Positions 32,895 through 41,324 of a stretch of 64,000 bases of DNA are shown here, in pieces. Within the stretch, counting starts at the first letter, position 1. The number at the start of each line of letters is the position of its first letter. The notes under the pieces are model-generated. The model saw nothing but the letters and a program-made list of their open reading frames with translations. It was not told the origin of the DNA and searched no databases. The stretch is from a virus, in IMG/VR virus record IMGVR_UViG_3300031918_000008, positions 39,519-103,518 of that record; one strand, given 5' to 3'. The translations under genes and the position numbers were made by a program.

Positions 32895-35396
32895 ATGTTT
32901 TTAATACTGAAAGACAAAACAGATGATAATAAGTTTAGCTATCTACTTTGCAAGAATCCTGCAAATACTTATGATAGAGATACAGTAAAAGGAAAGTATA
33001 TAGATAACTTCATTTATCAGATAACTTGTAATGCAGATAGTAAAAAGATGTTATCTACTTTAAAAGATCGTAATGAAGAAAGTTATGTAAGTTATCAGTA
33101 TGAAGGTGTAACTCCTATAAACTTAAATAATATATTTGGTGCTTGTTTACGATCTGCATTAACTATGAACTATCCTGACAAGGATATCACTGATATAGCA
33201 AGTAAACCTCGTGATCTTGAATGTATTATTGGCCCCTTTATTTGTAATAAGAAACAGTACATTAACACGTTAAATTCTTTTAATTTAAGTGTATCTGTAC
33301 AGGAAGAGAAAAGTGTAGCAACCAGCTTTAAAATAAATAGTAATTTAGATACCTTGAGTTCTTTTTTACAGAAAATATTTATTCTATCGATGTACTTTAC
33401 TTTTAAATATAATTTGTTTCCTGTTCAAATGTCTCAGATTGAAAAGTATATTGCTATGAGTAAATCATGGTTTGAAAAGAATGAGTTTAGTAAATATATT
33501 ATTAGAATTTTTTCTAATAATAGAAAAGATATAGAAAAAAAGATGTGTGATAATTTAATTACTGATACTGAAGATAATCAAGAAGTAAAAGATCAGCTCT
33601 ATATTGATTATATGACTTTACATCAGGTACGCCATAATTTTATTACAAAGACTATTTCTGAACTTGTTGACGATAAGGAGTTTACAACTATTGTAGACTA
33701 TGGTTGTGCAAACGGAAAACTTAGTCTTAAATTAAATGATGAGTTAAAAAAACTGGATAAGAAGTTTGAAATCTATAGTTATGATGCAAATGACAAAGCA
33801 AAAGAAAAACTTGAACGGGTAAAGCATGTACATTTTTATCAGATGAACTTACTTGTCCCTAATTTTAATATTATTCCTATTAATATTGATATACTGATTT
33901 TGTCTGAAATCATAGAACACTTTGATGCATCAGATCGTCAGTTTATCTTATTTAAGATTGTTGAAGTATTGAATCCAAAGATAATTATACTTACTACACC
34001 AAACGGAGAGTATAATAAAATACTTGGTGTTCCTGATGGTGAAATGCGTGAAAAGTCTCATAAGATAGAGTTTATACAAAGTCAATATAAGAGTGAAATA
34101 CGGGATTATTTTGTTGCTAATAATTATGAAGCACTTGATTATATAATTAATGAAAATAAAGAAATTGAATTTACAGAAGATGAAAACTTAACAGGTGCCA
34201 CTTTTATTACTGGATTTAATAATAAGGACTGGAACAGGAAACTATCCAGTAGAAGTTCAGATGCTTATGCAAGTTACTATCTGCCAATTAGTGATTATAG
34301 TATTGCTCCTGCTGAATTTGCTAATGGATATAGTGCTAAGTCATTTATGTTTAATAAAAATATTTTCTATATGGCTCCTACTGTTCCACCTGTAGAATAT
34401 GATAGAGTGTATTCAGATTATTTGGAACATCCTATGAGTGCTTTTCAGTACTTTCAAGATAGAGGAATAAATACTATTGTAGGTGAAAATAAGTATATGG
34501 GTTCACGCGCTCATGTATTATTGTTTAAGACTATAGATATAGCTCATCAGCATGGTTTTAATAAATGTATCAGTATTATTACTCGTAATGGGAATGAGTT
34601 CTTTTTCAAGGATGAAGAAAAACATATAGAAGATGAGTTTTATAACAGTATAGAATTAAAATATGATGTAACTGTGCTTGATTGTGAAATGATGCCGTGG
34701 AAACTTAAAGCAAGTAATTTAATTGATACAAAGTTTCTAGGTGTTGGTGAAGCATCTGTAATGAATAGACAGTATTGCCGTGATTTAAGTTTAGCTAACT
34801 CCCTTGAGTTTATTAAAGCACTAAATCCCTATATTCAAGATAGTGAGCCTTATTGTAGAATATTTGGAATACTTGCACTTGGCACAGTTAACGGTAGAAA
34901 TACTGAATGGATAATGGGAACAAGTATTGATAATATACGAAAACAATATATGATTGGAGAAATTTGTGGTACAAGCACTAAGTTTCTACCAGTAGAATAT
35001 TCTGTAATTGAATTAAACGAAAGTGATTCTATTGATAAAGAAGTAGACTACTGGAAGCATTATACAGAAAATGGTGGTGAAGGTAGAGTGTATAAGCCTG
35101 TATATCCACGCAACTATACCTCTAATGGGTATATGATTCAGCCAATGTTGAAGGTTCGAGGTCGCCCGTACTTACGAATTATTTATTCACAAGATTATTT
35201 GGAACCATCCAATTTTGCAATAGTATGTAATCGAAGTATTAAAAAGAAACGCATACAGGCTATTCAAGAAACAGAGCTAAGTGATATAATATTGAAGTCA
35301 TTTCTTAATAAGCGAGATGGAATAACTAGAAAATTAGTAGCAGGTTTTATTGGAACAGAAAATGTTAATTTTGGAAATGTTGATAAAACATTATAA
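32895..35396 (+). CDS. Hen1 RNA 3'-end 2'-O-methyltransferase fused to a Pnkp-type RNA ligase
   Basis: 833 aa. Residues 1-235 resemble the bacterial Hen1 N-terminal domain (SYLLCKNP; SSFLQKIFILSMYF...EKYIAMSKSWFEKN). Residues about 240-440 are the methyltransferase: DYGCANGKL (268-276) binds SAM and EIIEH (338-342) is the metal-binding signature of Hen1. Residues about 480-833 are an ATP-dependent RNA ligase of the Pnkp type: KYMGSRA with Lys533, CEMMPWKLKA (597-606), GGEGRVYKP (727-735) and QPMLKVRGRPYLR with Lys753. It should methylate the 3'-terminal 2'-OH, then seal. In bacteria these activities sit on two proteins. End healing is probably supplied by HD-Pnk at 28968. Confidence 0.88.
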   Translation: MFLILKDKTDDNKFSYLLCKNPANTYDRDTVKGKYIDNFIYQITCNADSKKMLSTLKDRNEESYVSYQYEGVTPINLNNIFGACLRSALTMNYPDKDITDIASKPRDLECIIGPFICNKKQYINTLNSFNLSVSVQEEKSVATSFKINSNLDTLSSFLQKIFILSMYFTFKYNLFPVQMSQIEKYIAMSKSWFEKNEFSKYIIRIFSNNRKDIEKKMCDNLITDTEDNQEVKDQLYIDYMTLHQVRHNFITKTISELVDDKEFTTIVDYGCANGKLSLKLNDELKKLDKKFEIYSYDANDKAKEKLERVKHVHFYQMNLLVPNFNIIPINIDILILSEIIEHFDASDRQFILFKIVEVLNPKIIILTTPNGEYNKILGVPDGEMREKSHKIEFIQSQYKSEIRDYFVANNYEALDYIINENKEIEFTEDENLTGATFITGFNNKDWNRKLSSRSSDAYASYYLPISDYSIAPAEFANGYSAKSFMFNKNIFYMAPTVPPVEYDRVYSDYLEHPMSAFQYFQDRGINTIVGENKYMGSRAHVLLFKTIDIAHQHGFNKCISIITRNGNEFFFKDEEKHIEDEFYNSIELKYDVTVLDCEMMPWKLKASNLIDTKFLGVGEASVMNRQYCRDLSLANSLEFIKALNPYIQDSEPYCRIFGILALGTVNGRNTEWIMGTSIDNIRKQYMIGEICGTSTKFLPVEYSVIELNESDSIDKEVDYWKHYTENGGEGRVYKPVYPRNYTSNGYMIQPMLKVRGRPYLRIIYSQDYLEPSNFAIVCNRSIKKKRIQAIQETELSDIILKSFLNKRDGITRKLVAGFIGTENVNFGNVDKTL

Positions 35397-35402
35397 GGAG
35401 AT

Positions 35403-35642
35403 ATGATGACCATAGAACAATTATATCAAGTATGTAAATCTGCTTATTATAGTGGAAAGGGCGATCTTGAAGTAGTGTTTGATACAGAAGCTATGTGCTT
35501 TGATTCGCATTTAGTTAATGTATCACGCGCAATATTACAAGATGACATGCCCGAAGAACTAGGAAAGTATTTAATACTTAATTATGATATGCCTAAAGAG
35601 CTTGTAACATTTTTTAGACCTGATGAGAGACATAAAGCATGA
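35403..35642 (+). CDS. hypothetical protein, 79 aa
   Basis: AAGGAGAT precedes two adjacent ATGs. Mixed helical sequence. VVFDTEAMCFDSHLVNVSRAIL in two parts resembles nothing specific. It follows the Hen1-ligase gene by six bases and overlaps the next gene by four. Confidence 0.6.
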   Translation: MMTIEQLYQVCKSAYYSGKGDLEVVFDTEAMCFDSHLVNVSRAILQDDMPEELGKYLILNYDMPKELVTFFRPDERHKA

Positions 35643-36031
35643 TAAGAAAACATACTATACAAGAGATAGCAAATTATTTTAATGTGTTTATAACAAGCGG
35701 ATATGATAAAACCTTTTTGCTATATCCAAAGAATCCTTTTAATAATAAAGGTCTTACTGAATTTAGAATGGATAGCCTCTTTTTTAAAGAGGATATTAAT
35801 GATTATGATAATAATATTCTATTAGCAGAACCTTGTTTACATGAGCATGATTTAGTTCTTTGCTGGAATGTTCAAGATGATTTGCCTAATATTCGCAAAT
35901 ATTTAAGAAAAGTAATTCAAGGTTCTAAAGAAGTTTTTGAAGTTTATAATAGTAGCATTAGCTACAAGGAATATTATACCTGTTGCATTAGATATGAAGA
36001 AAAAATAGTAACTAATTTGGAAACAAAATGA
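35639..36031 (+). CDS. hypothetical protein, 130 aa
   Basis: ATGA overlap with both neighbours. Soluble, acidic centre (FKEDINDYDNNILLAEPC), Tyr/Cys-rich end. No recognised domain. Confidence 0.62.
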   Translation: MIRKHTIQEIANYFNVFITSGYDKTFLLYPKNPFNNKGLTEFRMDSLFFKEDINDYDNNILLAEPCLHEHDLVLCWNVQDDLPNIRKYLRKVIQGSKEVFEVYNSSISYKEYYTCCIRYEEKIVTNLETK

Positions 36032-36249
36032 TATGCCCTAAATGTGGAAAGATTTTAAAAGAAAACTTACAGTATTCAGATCCTTGTTTTGTAAAACTTA
36101 CTTGTGAGGATAGCCTTTGTGGATGTTCTTTTACATTTGATTGTAACATTACAAATAATAAGCATGATATAACTCAGATACTTATTAATAATGCTTATAA
36201 TCTTTATTATAATAAAAAAGGAAGATGGAAAGATGAATTACGATCCTAA
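36028..36249 (+). CDS. zinc-ribbon protein, 73 aa
   Basis: CPKC at residues 3-6 and CEDSLCGCSF near 26-35 form a ribbon typical of small nucleic-acid-binding or transcription-factor-like proteins. Starts in an ATGA overlap. Confidence 0.68.
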   Translation: MICPKCGKILKENLQYSDPCFVKLTCEDSLCGCSFTFDCNITNNKHDITQILINNAYNLYYNKKGRWKDELRS

Positions 36250-36538
36250 CAGGGCTTATAACATGACTATTCAAAAAGTTAAATTAGTATTTGGTAGACA
36301 TGAATATCGAAAGATAGTTGAAACAATTGTTGGTGGAAATTGTTTAGGTTTTACTGTCATAGAAGCCGCAATTGAAAACATATATGATGATCTTGAAACA
36401 GAAGATGATATTCCAAAAATTACTTTATCTACAGACGATGGAAATACATTAGAATTATCAGATGAAATGTTTGAAGGTAGTGACTGGTTGAAAAACTTAG
36501 TTATTTCTGCTACTATAATAAGTATAGAAAAGGAATAG
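36233..36538 (+). CDS. hypothetical protein, 101 aa
   Basis: ATG 36233 behind AGGAAGATGGAAAG; the frame is open to 36191 but that region codes for the ribbon protein. Overlap is 17 bases. Helical start, then acidic (DDLETEDDIPK). Function unknown. Confidence 0.62.
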   Translation: MNYDPNRAYNMTIQKVKLVFGRHEYRKIVETIVGGNCLGFTVIEAAIENIYDDLETEDDIPKITLSTDDGNTLELSDEMFEGSDWLKNLVISATIISIEKE

Positions 36539-36544
36539 AGTCTT

Positions 36545-36787
36545 ATGATTAAAATGTTTAGAAAATCAGATTTAGTACAAAAGCAAACTTATAAACAATA
36601 TCAAGTAACTTATTATGAAATATATACATCAACAGATGATAAGGAATTTGTTGCTGAAATTGTTTATATAAAATCTAATTTTTCTAAAATAGAAGATATG
36701 AAATATATTTTAACAAAGTTTATGAAAGATATTTATATTGATATAAAATCAATAGAATATATTGAAGAATCAGTATTAAAGTTTTAA
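36545..36787 (+). CDS. hypothetical protein, 80 aa
   Basis: Small alpha/beta protein rich in Tyr, Lys and Ile (KQYQVTYYEIYTS). Lies six bases after the previous gene and ten before the RNA ligase. No motif recognised. Confidence 0.6.
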   Translation: MIKMFRKSDLVQKQTYKQYQVTYYEIYTSTDDKEFVAEIVYIKSNFSKIEDMKYILTKFMKDIYIDIKSIEYIEESVLKF

Positions 36788-36797
36788 GGATTAAATA

Positions 36798-37925
36798 ATG
36801 GAATTACTTATATCTGAGTTTATTGAGCAGAATAATCATTGGAAAGACTGTATTACTCAAAAGCCCTATTGTATAGAAGTAAAAGAGAAAAATGAATATA
36901 CTCTATTAAAATATAATCAGATAGAAAGTAATTTTAATATTCCTTTGGTTCGTGAATGTAGAGGAATAATTCTTAGAGATAAAAAAATAGTATGTTTTCC
37001 CTTCAGAAAATTCGGAAATCAAGGAGAAGGATATGCTGATGATATTGATTGGGCAAGTGCTAAAGTTTTAGAAAAAGTAGACGGAAGTATTACTAAAATC
37101 TGGTTTGACATAACGTGGCATATATCAACTAATGGATGTATAGATGCTCATGATGCAGATATTCCAGACTGGGGTAGTGATTGCGAATATAAAAATTATT
37201 ATGACCTTATTGAGTGTGCTTTAAAAAAGTATATTAAATTTGATAATCTAAGTGATTTAGATATAATTTTTAAGCATGTCTACACTTATATATTTGAAAT
37301 GGTTTCGCCTTATACTAAAGTAGTAGTCCCTTATCCAGAAATAGATATTTATTTAATTGGAATTCGTAATAATATAACCTATGAAGAAGAATATATAAAG
37401 GAGCATGAATTAAGTACTATATTTAAAACACCTAAGTATTATGATATACATAGTTTAGATGACTGTATTGCTATGACAAAAGAAATGCCTTTCAGTGAAG
37501 AAGGCTTTGTTGTAGTAGATAAGTATTTTCATAGAAATAAAATTAAGAGCATTGCGTATCTAAAAATATTTCGATTGAAGGGTGAGGGTGTCGTTACTCC
37601 TAAGCGAATGCTTGAACTCATCCAGACTAATGAATCAGGAGAATTTTTAGCATACTTTCCTGAATATACAGAAATGTATAATCTGTATAAATCTAAATAT
37701 GATAAGTTAATTAAATATTTAGATGATTCCTTTGCTAACTTTTGGGAAATTTCTCATAGACTCAAAATAGTTCCCTGTCGGCAAAAACGTGCAGACCATA
37801 TTAATAAGTACTATAAATGTCCTGACTTTATGTTTAAGCGATATGATAAAATGATAAAAGATGGATTAGAGTATTGTTCAACTATGAGAATGGAAAACTT
37901 AGTTGAGTTATTGAAAAGTTTTTAA
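36798..37925 (+). CDS. RNA ligase, T4 Rnl1-like
   Basis: 375 aa, close to T4 Rnl1 (374 aa). Adenylation motif KVDGS with Lys93, preceded by RGIILRDKKIVCFPFRKFGNQGE in two parts (56-77) as in Rnl1. Motif III-like TYIFEMVSPYTKVVVPY, motif IV EEGFVVV and motif V YLKIFRLK are present. Rnl1 enzymes seal broken tRNA anticodon loops. With HD-Pnk at 28968 and the Hen1-ligase at 32895 this is a second sealing enzyme in the same block. Confidence 0.88.
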   Translation: MELLISEFIEQNNHWKDCITQKPYCIEVKEKNEYTLLKYNQIESNFNIPLVRECRGIILRDKKIVCFPFRKFGNQGEGYADDIDWASAKVLEKVDGSITKIWFDITWHISTNGCIDAHDADIPDWGSDCEYKNYYDLIECALKKYIKFDNLSDLDIIFKHVYTYIFEMVSPYTKVVVPYPEIDIYLIGIRNNITYEEEYIKEHELSTIFKTPKYYDIHSLDDCIAMTKEMPFSEEGFVVVDKYFHRNKIKSIAYLKIFRLKGEGVVTPKRMLELIQTNESGEFLAYFPEYTEMYNLYKSKYDKLIKYLDDSFANFWEISHRLKIVPCRQKRADHINKYYKCPDFMFKRYDKMIKDGLEYCSTMRMENLVELLKSF

Positions 37926-37936
37926 AAGGAAGTAGT

Positions 37937-38257
37937 ATGATTACAATAGAAGTAGATGAAATTATAAAGAAAAAGAAGTTAAGTTTTGAAACTCCCTATT
38001 ATTATGTACATGACATTAGTGATGATTTATATGACTGCACTATTTATGGAAAGATTACTGATACAGAAGTTATTAGTATAAATATAACTAATAAAGGAGC
38101 AGAAAAAGTTTTTGAAATCTCAAAAATCAGTATGAGTAATTTTGATAGTTATAAATGTTATCTAACAAAAGAATTTTATAAAAGTAATGAATCAGAGTTT
38201 AAAGGAGCTTATAAAGAAGCATTGGAATTTATAAAATCTATTAAGGATAATTCATGA
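37937..38257 (+). CDS. hypothetical protein, 106 aa
   Basis: ATG behind AAAAGGAAGTAGT. Contains LSFETPYYYVHDISDDLYDC, mixed strands, then a helical end. No motif recognised. Overlaps the next gene by four bases. Confidence 0.62.
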   Translation: MITIEVDEIIKKKKLSFETPYYYVHDISDDLYDCTIYGKITDTEVISINITNKGAEKVFEISKISMSNFDSYKCYLTKEFYKSNESEFKGAYKEALEFIKSIKDNS

Positions 38258-38496
38258 TTAAAAACTTTATAATAAAATTCTATAAGTATTATTTAAATAA
38301 GCATCATGAATTAGGTAGAGTATGTTTACAAAAATCAATGCGTGGTGATTGGAGTTTATCTTATACTGGTATGTTTTTTGAAATAGAGGGTGAGTTTGCA
38401 TATAGTTTATGCAAAAACTTTAATGTAGATTATTATAATTTTCATAATGGTGATTTACAATTATTGAATGCTTTTTGGGTAAAGGAAACAGTATGA
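38254..38496 (+). CDS. hypothetical protein, 80 aa
   Basis: Basic N-terminus (MIKNFIIKFYKYYLNKHHELG), Trp/Tyr-rich middle (RGDWSLSYTGMFFEIEGEF). No known family. Four-base overlap at both ends. Confidence 0.6.
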   Translation: MIKNFIIKFYKYYLNKHHELGRVCLQKSMRGDWSLSYTGMFFEIEGEFAYSLCKNFNVDYYNFHNGDLQLLNAFWVKETV

Positions 38497-38561
38497 AACG
38501 AAAAGAATTAGCAGAACGAGTGGTTACAAGATATAATGAAACGTCAATGAAAGTGTTATAA
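38493..38561 (+). CDS. 22-aa peptide or gene stump before the TnpB element
   Basis: ATG in an ATGA overlap behind AAAGGAAACAGT encodes MKRKELAERVVTRYNETSMKVL. It may be the 5' stump of a gene interrupted by the transposon-type element that follows at once. Confidence 0.4.
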   Translation: MKRKELAERVVTRYNETSMKVL

Positions 38562-38614
38562 AGTAATATATTAATAATATCTAATTATTATGAAAAAAAT
38601 AAAGGTAATTAAAA

Positions 38615-39820
38615 ATGAATAAAGCATATAAAGTTCGATTATATCCAAACATTACTCAAACTAAACTCATAAATAAAACTTTTGGATGTACTCGATTTTT
38701 ATATAATCAGATTTTGAATGAACATATTCAAGTATATGAAAAATATAAAAACGATAAAGAAGCTTTATTTAATTATAAATACAAAACTGAAAAAGAGTAC
38801 AAGCAGGAGTTTGAATGGCTAAAAGAAGTAAGCTCTCGCGCTTTACAACAGTCACATAGAGATTTACAAACAGCTTATACTAATTTCTATGCAGGATTAA
38901 AGAAATCTAAAAAAGTAGGTTTTCCAAAGTTTAAGTCAAAGCATAAATCACGCTTAAGTTATAGAGAGCCACAAGTAAGTGACTGTATTGAAATTAAAGA
39001 TAATAAAATTAAATTACTAAAATTAGGCTATATAAAGTTTAGAGGATTAGATAAAAACTTCAGTGGCTGTATTAAATCAGTAATAGTTTATAAGTCTAAA
39101 ACAAATAAATATTATGCTTCTATTTTAGTAGAAAAAACTATTGACAAAAAAGTTAGAATTAGTAATAATGATATAGGAATTGATTTAGGATTAAAAGAGT
39201 TTGCTATATGCTCTAATGGAGAAATTATAAAAGGTATAAAACAAGATTTATATAATATTGAAAATACTACAAAAAGATTACATAAAAATTTAAGTAGAAA
39301 AAAGGCAGGATCAAAAAGATATGAAAAAGCGCGGCTAAAATTAGCAAAGAATTATGAATACAGTACTAATTATTTAAATCATTTTCAGTGGAATTTAATA
39401 AAAAAGTTGTGTAGTGAAAATCAAACTATATCACTTGAAACATTGAAAGTAACTAATATGATTAAAAATAGAAAATTAAGTCATGCAATTCAGACTATTA
39501 GTTGGTCGAGCTTTGTTACAAAGTTAGAACAAAAAGCAAAAGAGTATAATACTGCTATTTATAGAGTTCCAACTTTTTATGCAAGTTCTAAAATTTGTAG
39601 TCATTGCGGGAATAAAAAGCTAGAATTAAGTTTAGCAGAACGTGTTTATACGTGTGATGTTTGTGGATTTACTATTGATAGAGACATTAACGCTTCTATT
39701 AATATTAAAAATTATAAGTCATTGGAGTACAATGATTACGAACGTGGAGAAAATGTAAGACCTGTAGAATTATTTTATAATCCTGCTGGCTATTTCTATG
39801 AAGCGTTTAAGAGGAGTTAA
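38615..39820 (+). CDS. tnpB: TnpB RNA-guided nuclease (IS200/IS605 family), intact
   Basis: 401 aa. N-terminal helix-turn-helix/wedge region (YKVRLYPNITQ, GCTRFLYNQIL). The split RuvC site is complete: Asp190 in GIDLGLKEFAI, Glu275 in SLETLKVTNM and Asp357 in DRDINAS. The zinc finger has C328, C331, C347 and C350 (CSHC and CDVC). TnpB cuts DNA guided by an omega-RNA from the element's 3' end, helping the element persist. No tnpA transposase is nearby, so it is a TnpB-only element. ATG follows AAAGGTAATTAAAA. Confidence 0.92.
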   Translation: MNKAYKVRLYPNITQTKLINKTFGCTRFLYNQILNEHIQVYEKYKNDKEALFNYKYKTEKEYKQEFEWLKEVSSRALQQSHRDLQTAYTNFYAGLKKSKKVGFPKFKSKHKSRLSYREPQVSDCIEIKDNKIKLLKLGYIKFRGLDKNFSGCIKSVIVYKSKTNKYYASILVEKTIDKKVRISNNDIGIDLGLKEFAICSNGEIIKGIKQDLYNIENTTKRLHKNLSRKKAGSKRYEKARLKLAKNYEYSTNYLNHFQWNLIKKLCSENQTISLETLKVTNMIKNRKLSHAIQTISWSSFVTKLEQKAKEYNTAIYRVPTFYASSKICSHCGNKKLELSLAERVYTCDVCGFTIDRDINASINIKNYKSLEYNDYERGENVRPVELFYNPAGYFYEAFKRS

Positions 39821-39823
39821 AAA

Positions 39824-39928
39824 ATGATAAATTATAAAACTTTTCTATACTATCAGTTTAAGCAGAGAAAGACTTTTAGTGAAAGATTGCATAAATTTTT
39901 AGGATTACTTTTTAATATTGTTTCATAA
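39824..39928 (+). CDS. possible small basic peptide, 34 aa
   Basis: ATG behind GAGGAGTTAAAAA, immediately after tnpB. Encodes a basic peptide with a hydrophobic tail (FLGLLFNIVS). This region could instead, or also, encode the 3' end of the TnpB omega-RNA, so coding is uncertain. Confidence 0.35.
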   Translation: MINYKTFLYYQFKQRKTFSERLHKFLGLLFNIVS

Positions 39929-39931
39929 TTA

Positions 39932-39945
39932 TAACTATTATAATA
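39932..39945 (+). promoter_or_regulatory. late-type promoter motif (TAACTATTATAATA)
   Basis: Exact core upstream of the AAA+ ATPase gene. An 8-base AT palindrome copy (ATAATTAT) lies on each side (39925 and 39960), though such AT words are common here. Confidence 0.65.
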
Positions 39946-39965
39946 TAACTTTATAAGGAATAATT

Positions 39966-41318
39966 ATGACAAAAATAGAATCATTCGCTGAATCTTTTCA
40001 AGCTGGTTCAGCGCCGAGAATTATAACAAAAATAGAGAGCATACTATCCAGAAGAGTTGGTAATGTAAATATAACTAATATACCTATAGAGTATGATAAT
40101 AAATATGGAAAGTTTCAAGGATTTTATGGGTTAGTTACTGGTTATGCTCAGTTATTTCGCCTTAATTTCTTATTAAGTGGTAGTGACTCTATCTATAGTA
40201 TAGATTTATACAATGGCGTATCTGATAGTCATCCTGCCATTACTGTTGATCTTAATGGTTTTAATATAGTTCAATGTTTAGAAGCTATTACAGAAGAGCT
40301 TGAAAAAGGGTATGTAGATACAGAGTTAAATGAAGGATACAGATATTCAAATAAAGTAGTTGCACGATTTTTAGAATATACTTCTGATGATAGAAAAAAT
40401 ATGTTATTTAATACGTGGATAGATCAGGAAAATGATAGTATAGATTTATTACAGAATAAAAGATTAGCTGAAGTATATACAGTTTTCCTAAAGAAAGACA
40501 AAAGATATAATAGTGAAGTAAACTTTGCTAGTTTTCAATCAATGGCTAAAACTTATTTATTTGGAAGAGGGTTAACTAATCCATCATTTAGAAAGCGCAA
40601 GAAAGGTAGTGCAGAACGAGAAGTAGTTGATAAGGCAAAAGAAGATCAGCTTCGAGATATAGTTGATGGAATGGAAGTAACAAAGAAATTTGATTTTTTA
40701 GCTTCTGCGGTTGAAGCAGTTGTGGATAATAGAATACAATCATTACTTTGTTATGGAAGTCCCGGTAGTGGAAAATCTAAAACAGTAATGGATACCTTAG
40801 ATAGTTTACATGTAAAACCACAGGTATTTAGTGGTGGTTTTAAAAATACTGATGAATTATTTAAAATTTTAACGAAGTATAATGATAATGAAATTCTGTG
40901 CTTTGATGACTGCGATTCAGTTTTTAAGTCTATAGATAATAGGAACTTATTAAAATCAATTTTGCAGAATTCTGAAAAAAGAATAGTAACGTGGCGAGAC
41001 AAAAAACTTGAGTTTACGAGTGGAGTAATCTTTATTTCTAATTTAGCTAAATTTGACTCGGCTATTGCCAGTCGATCAATGACTATTGAAATTACATTGA
41101 CTAATGAACAAATGCTAGATCATATTGAAAATAATTTAAAAGAGTTTATGCCTGAAGTAGATATGAAAACAAAAAAAATGGCCTTAGATTTTTTAAAGGA
41201 AATTTCTTCAGGTGTAAAAACGGTGGATTTTCGAGAGCTTCAGAAGACAATTATATCAATTCAAATTCAGCCTAAAGGCTGGAAAGATTTTGCATTACTA
41301 ATGCTTTCATCACAGTAG
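39966..41318 (+). CDS. AAA+ ATPase, 450 aa
   Basis: The N-terminal 220 residues are unrecognised. Walker A GSPGSGKS at 264-271, Walker B ILCFDDCD near 310-317, sensor-1-like FISN near residue 358, and an Arg-rich SAIASRS arginine-finger region. A helical lid follows. ATG behind ATAAGGAATAATT. It follows a late-type motif and precedes the protease-ART protein by six bases, so it may act late, in assembly or in a complex with that protein. Many T4-like phages carry an AAA protein of unknown role with similar length. Confidence 0.78.
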   Translation: MTKIESFAESFQAGSAPRIITKIESILSRRVGNVNITNIPIEYDNKYGKFQGFYGLVTGYAQLFRLNFLLSGSDSIYSIDLYNGVSDSHPAITVDLNGFNIVQCLEAITEELEKGYVDTELNEGYRYSNKVVARFLEYTSDDRKNMLFNTWIDQENDSIDLLQNKRLAEVYTVFLKKDKRYNSEVNFASFQSMAKTYLFGRGLTNPSFRKRKKGSAEREVVDKAKEDQLRDIVDGMEVTKKFDFLASAVEAVVDNRIQSLLCYGSPGSGKSKTVMDTLDSLHVKPQVFSGGFKNTDELFKILTKYNDNEILCFDDCDSVFKSIDNRNLLKSILQNSEKRIVTWRDKKLEFTSGVIFISNLAKFDSAIASRSMTIEITLTNEQMLDHIENNLKEFMPEVDMKTKKMALDFLKEISSGVKTVDFRELQKTIISIQIQPKGWKDFALLMLSSQ

Positions 41319-41324
41319 AGTGCT

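Noticed and set aside
34195-34395. Leu/Ile-rich frame inside the Hen1-ligase gene
   Set aside because: Hydrophobic translation comes from the shifted frame of an AT-rich gene; no start signals, and it lies inside a strongly supported gene.
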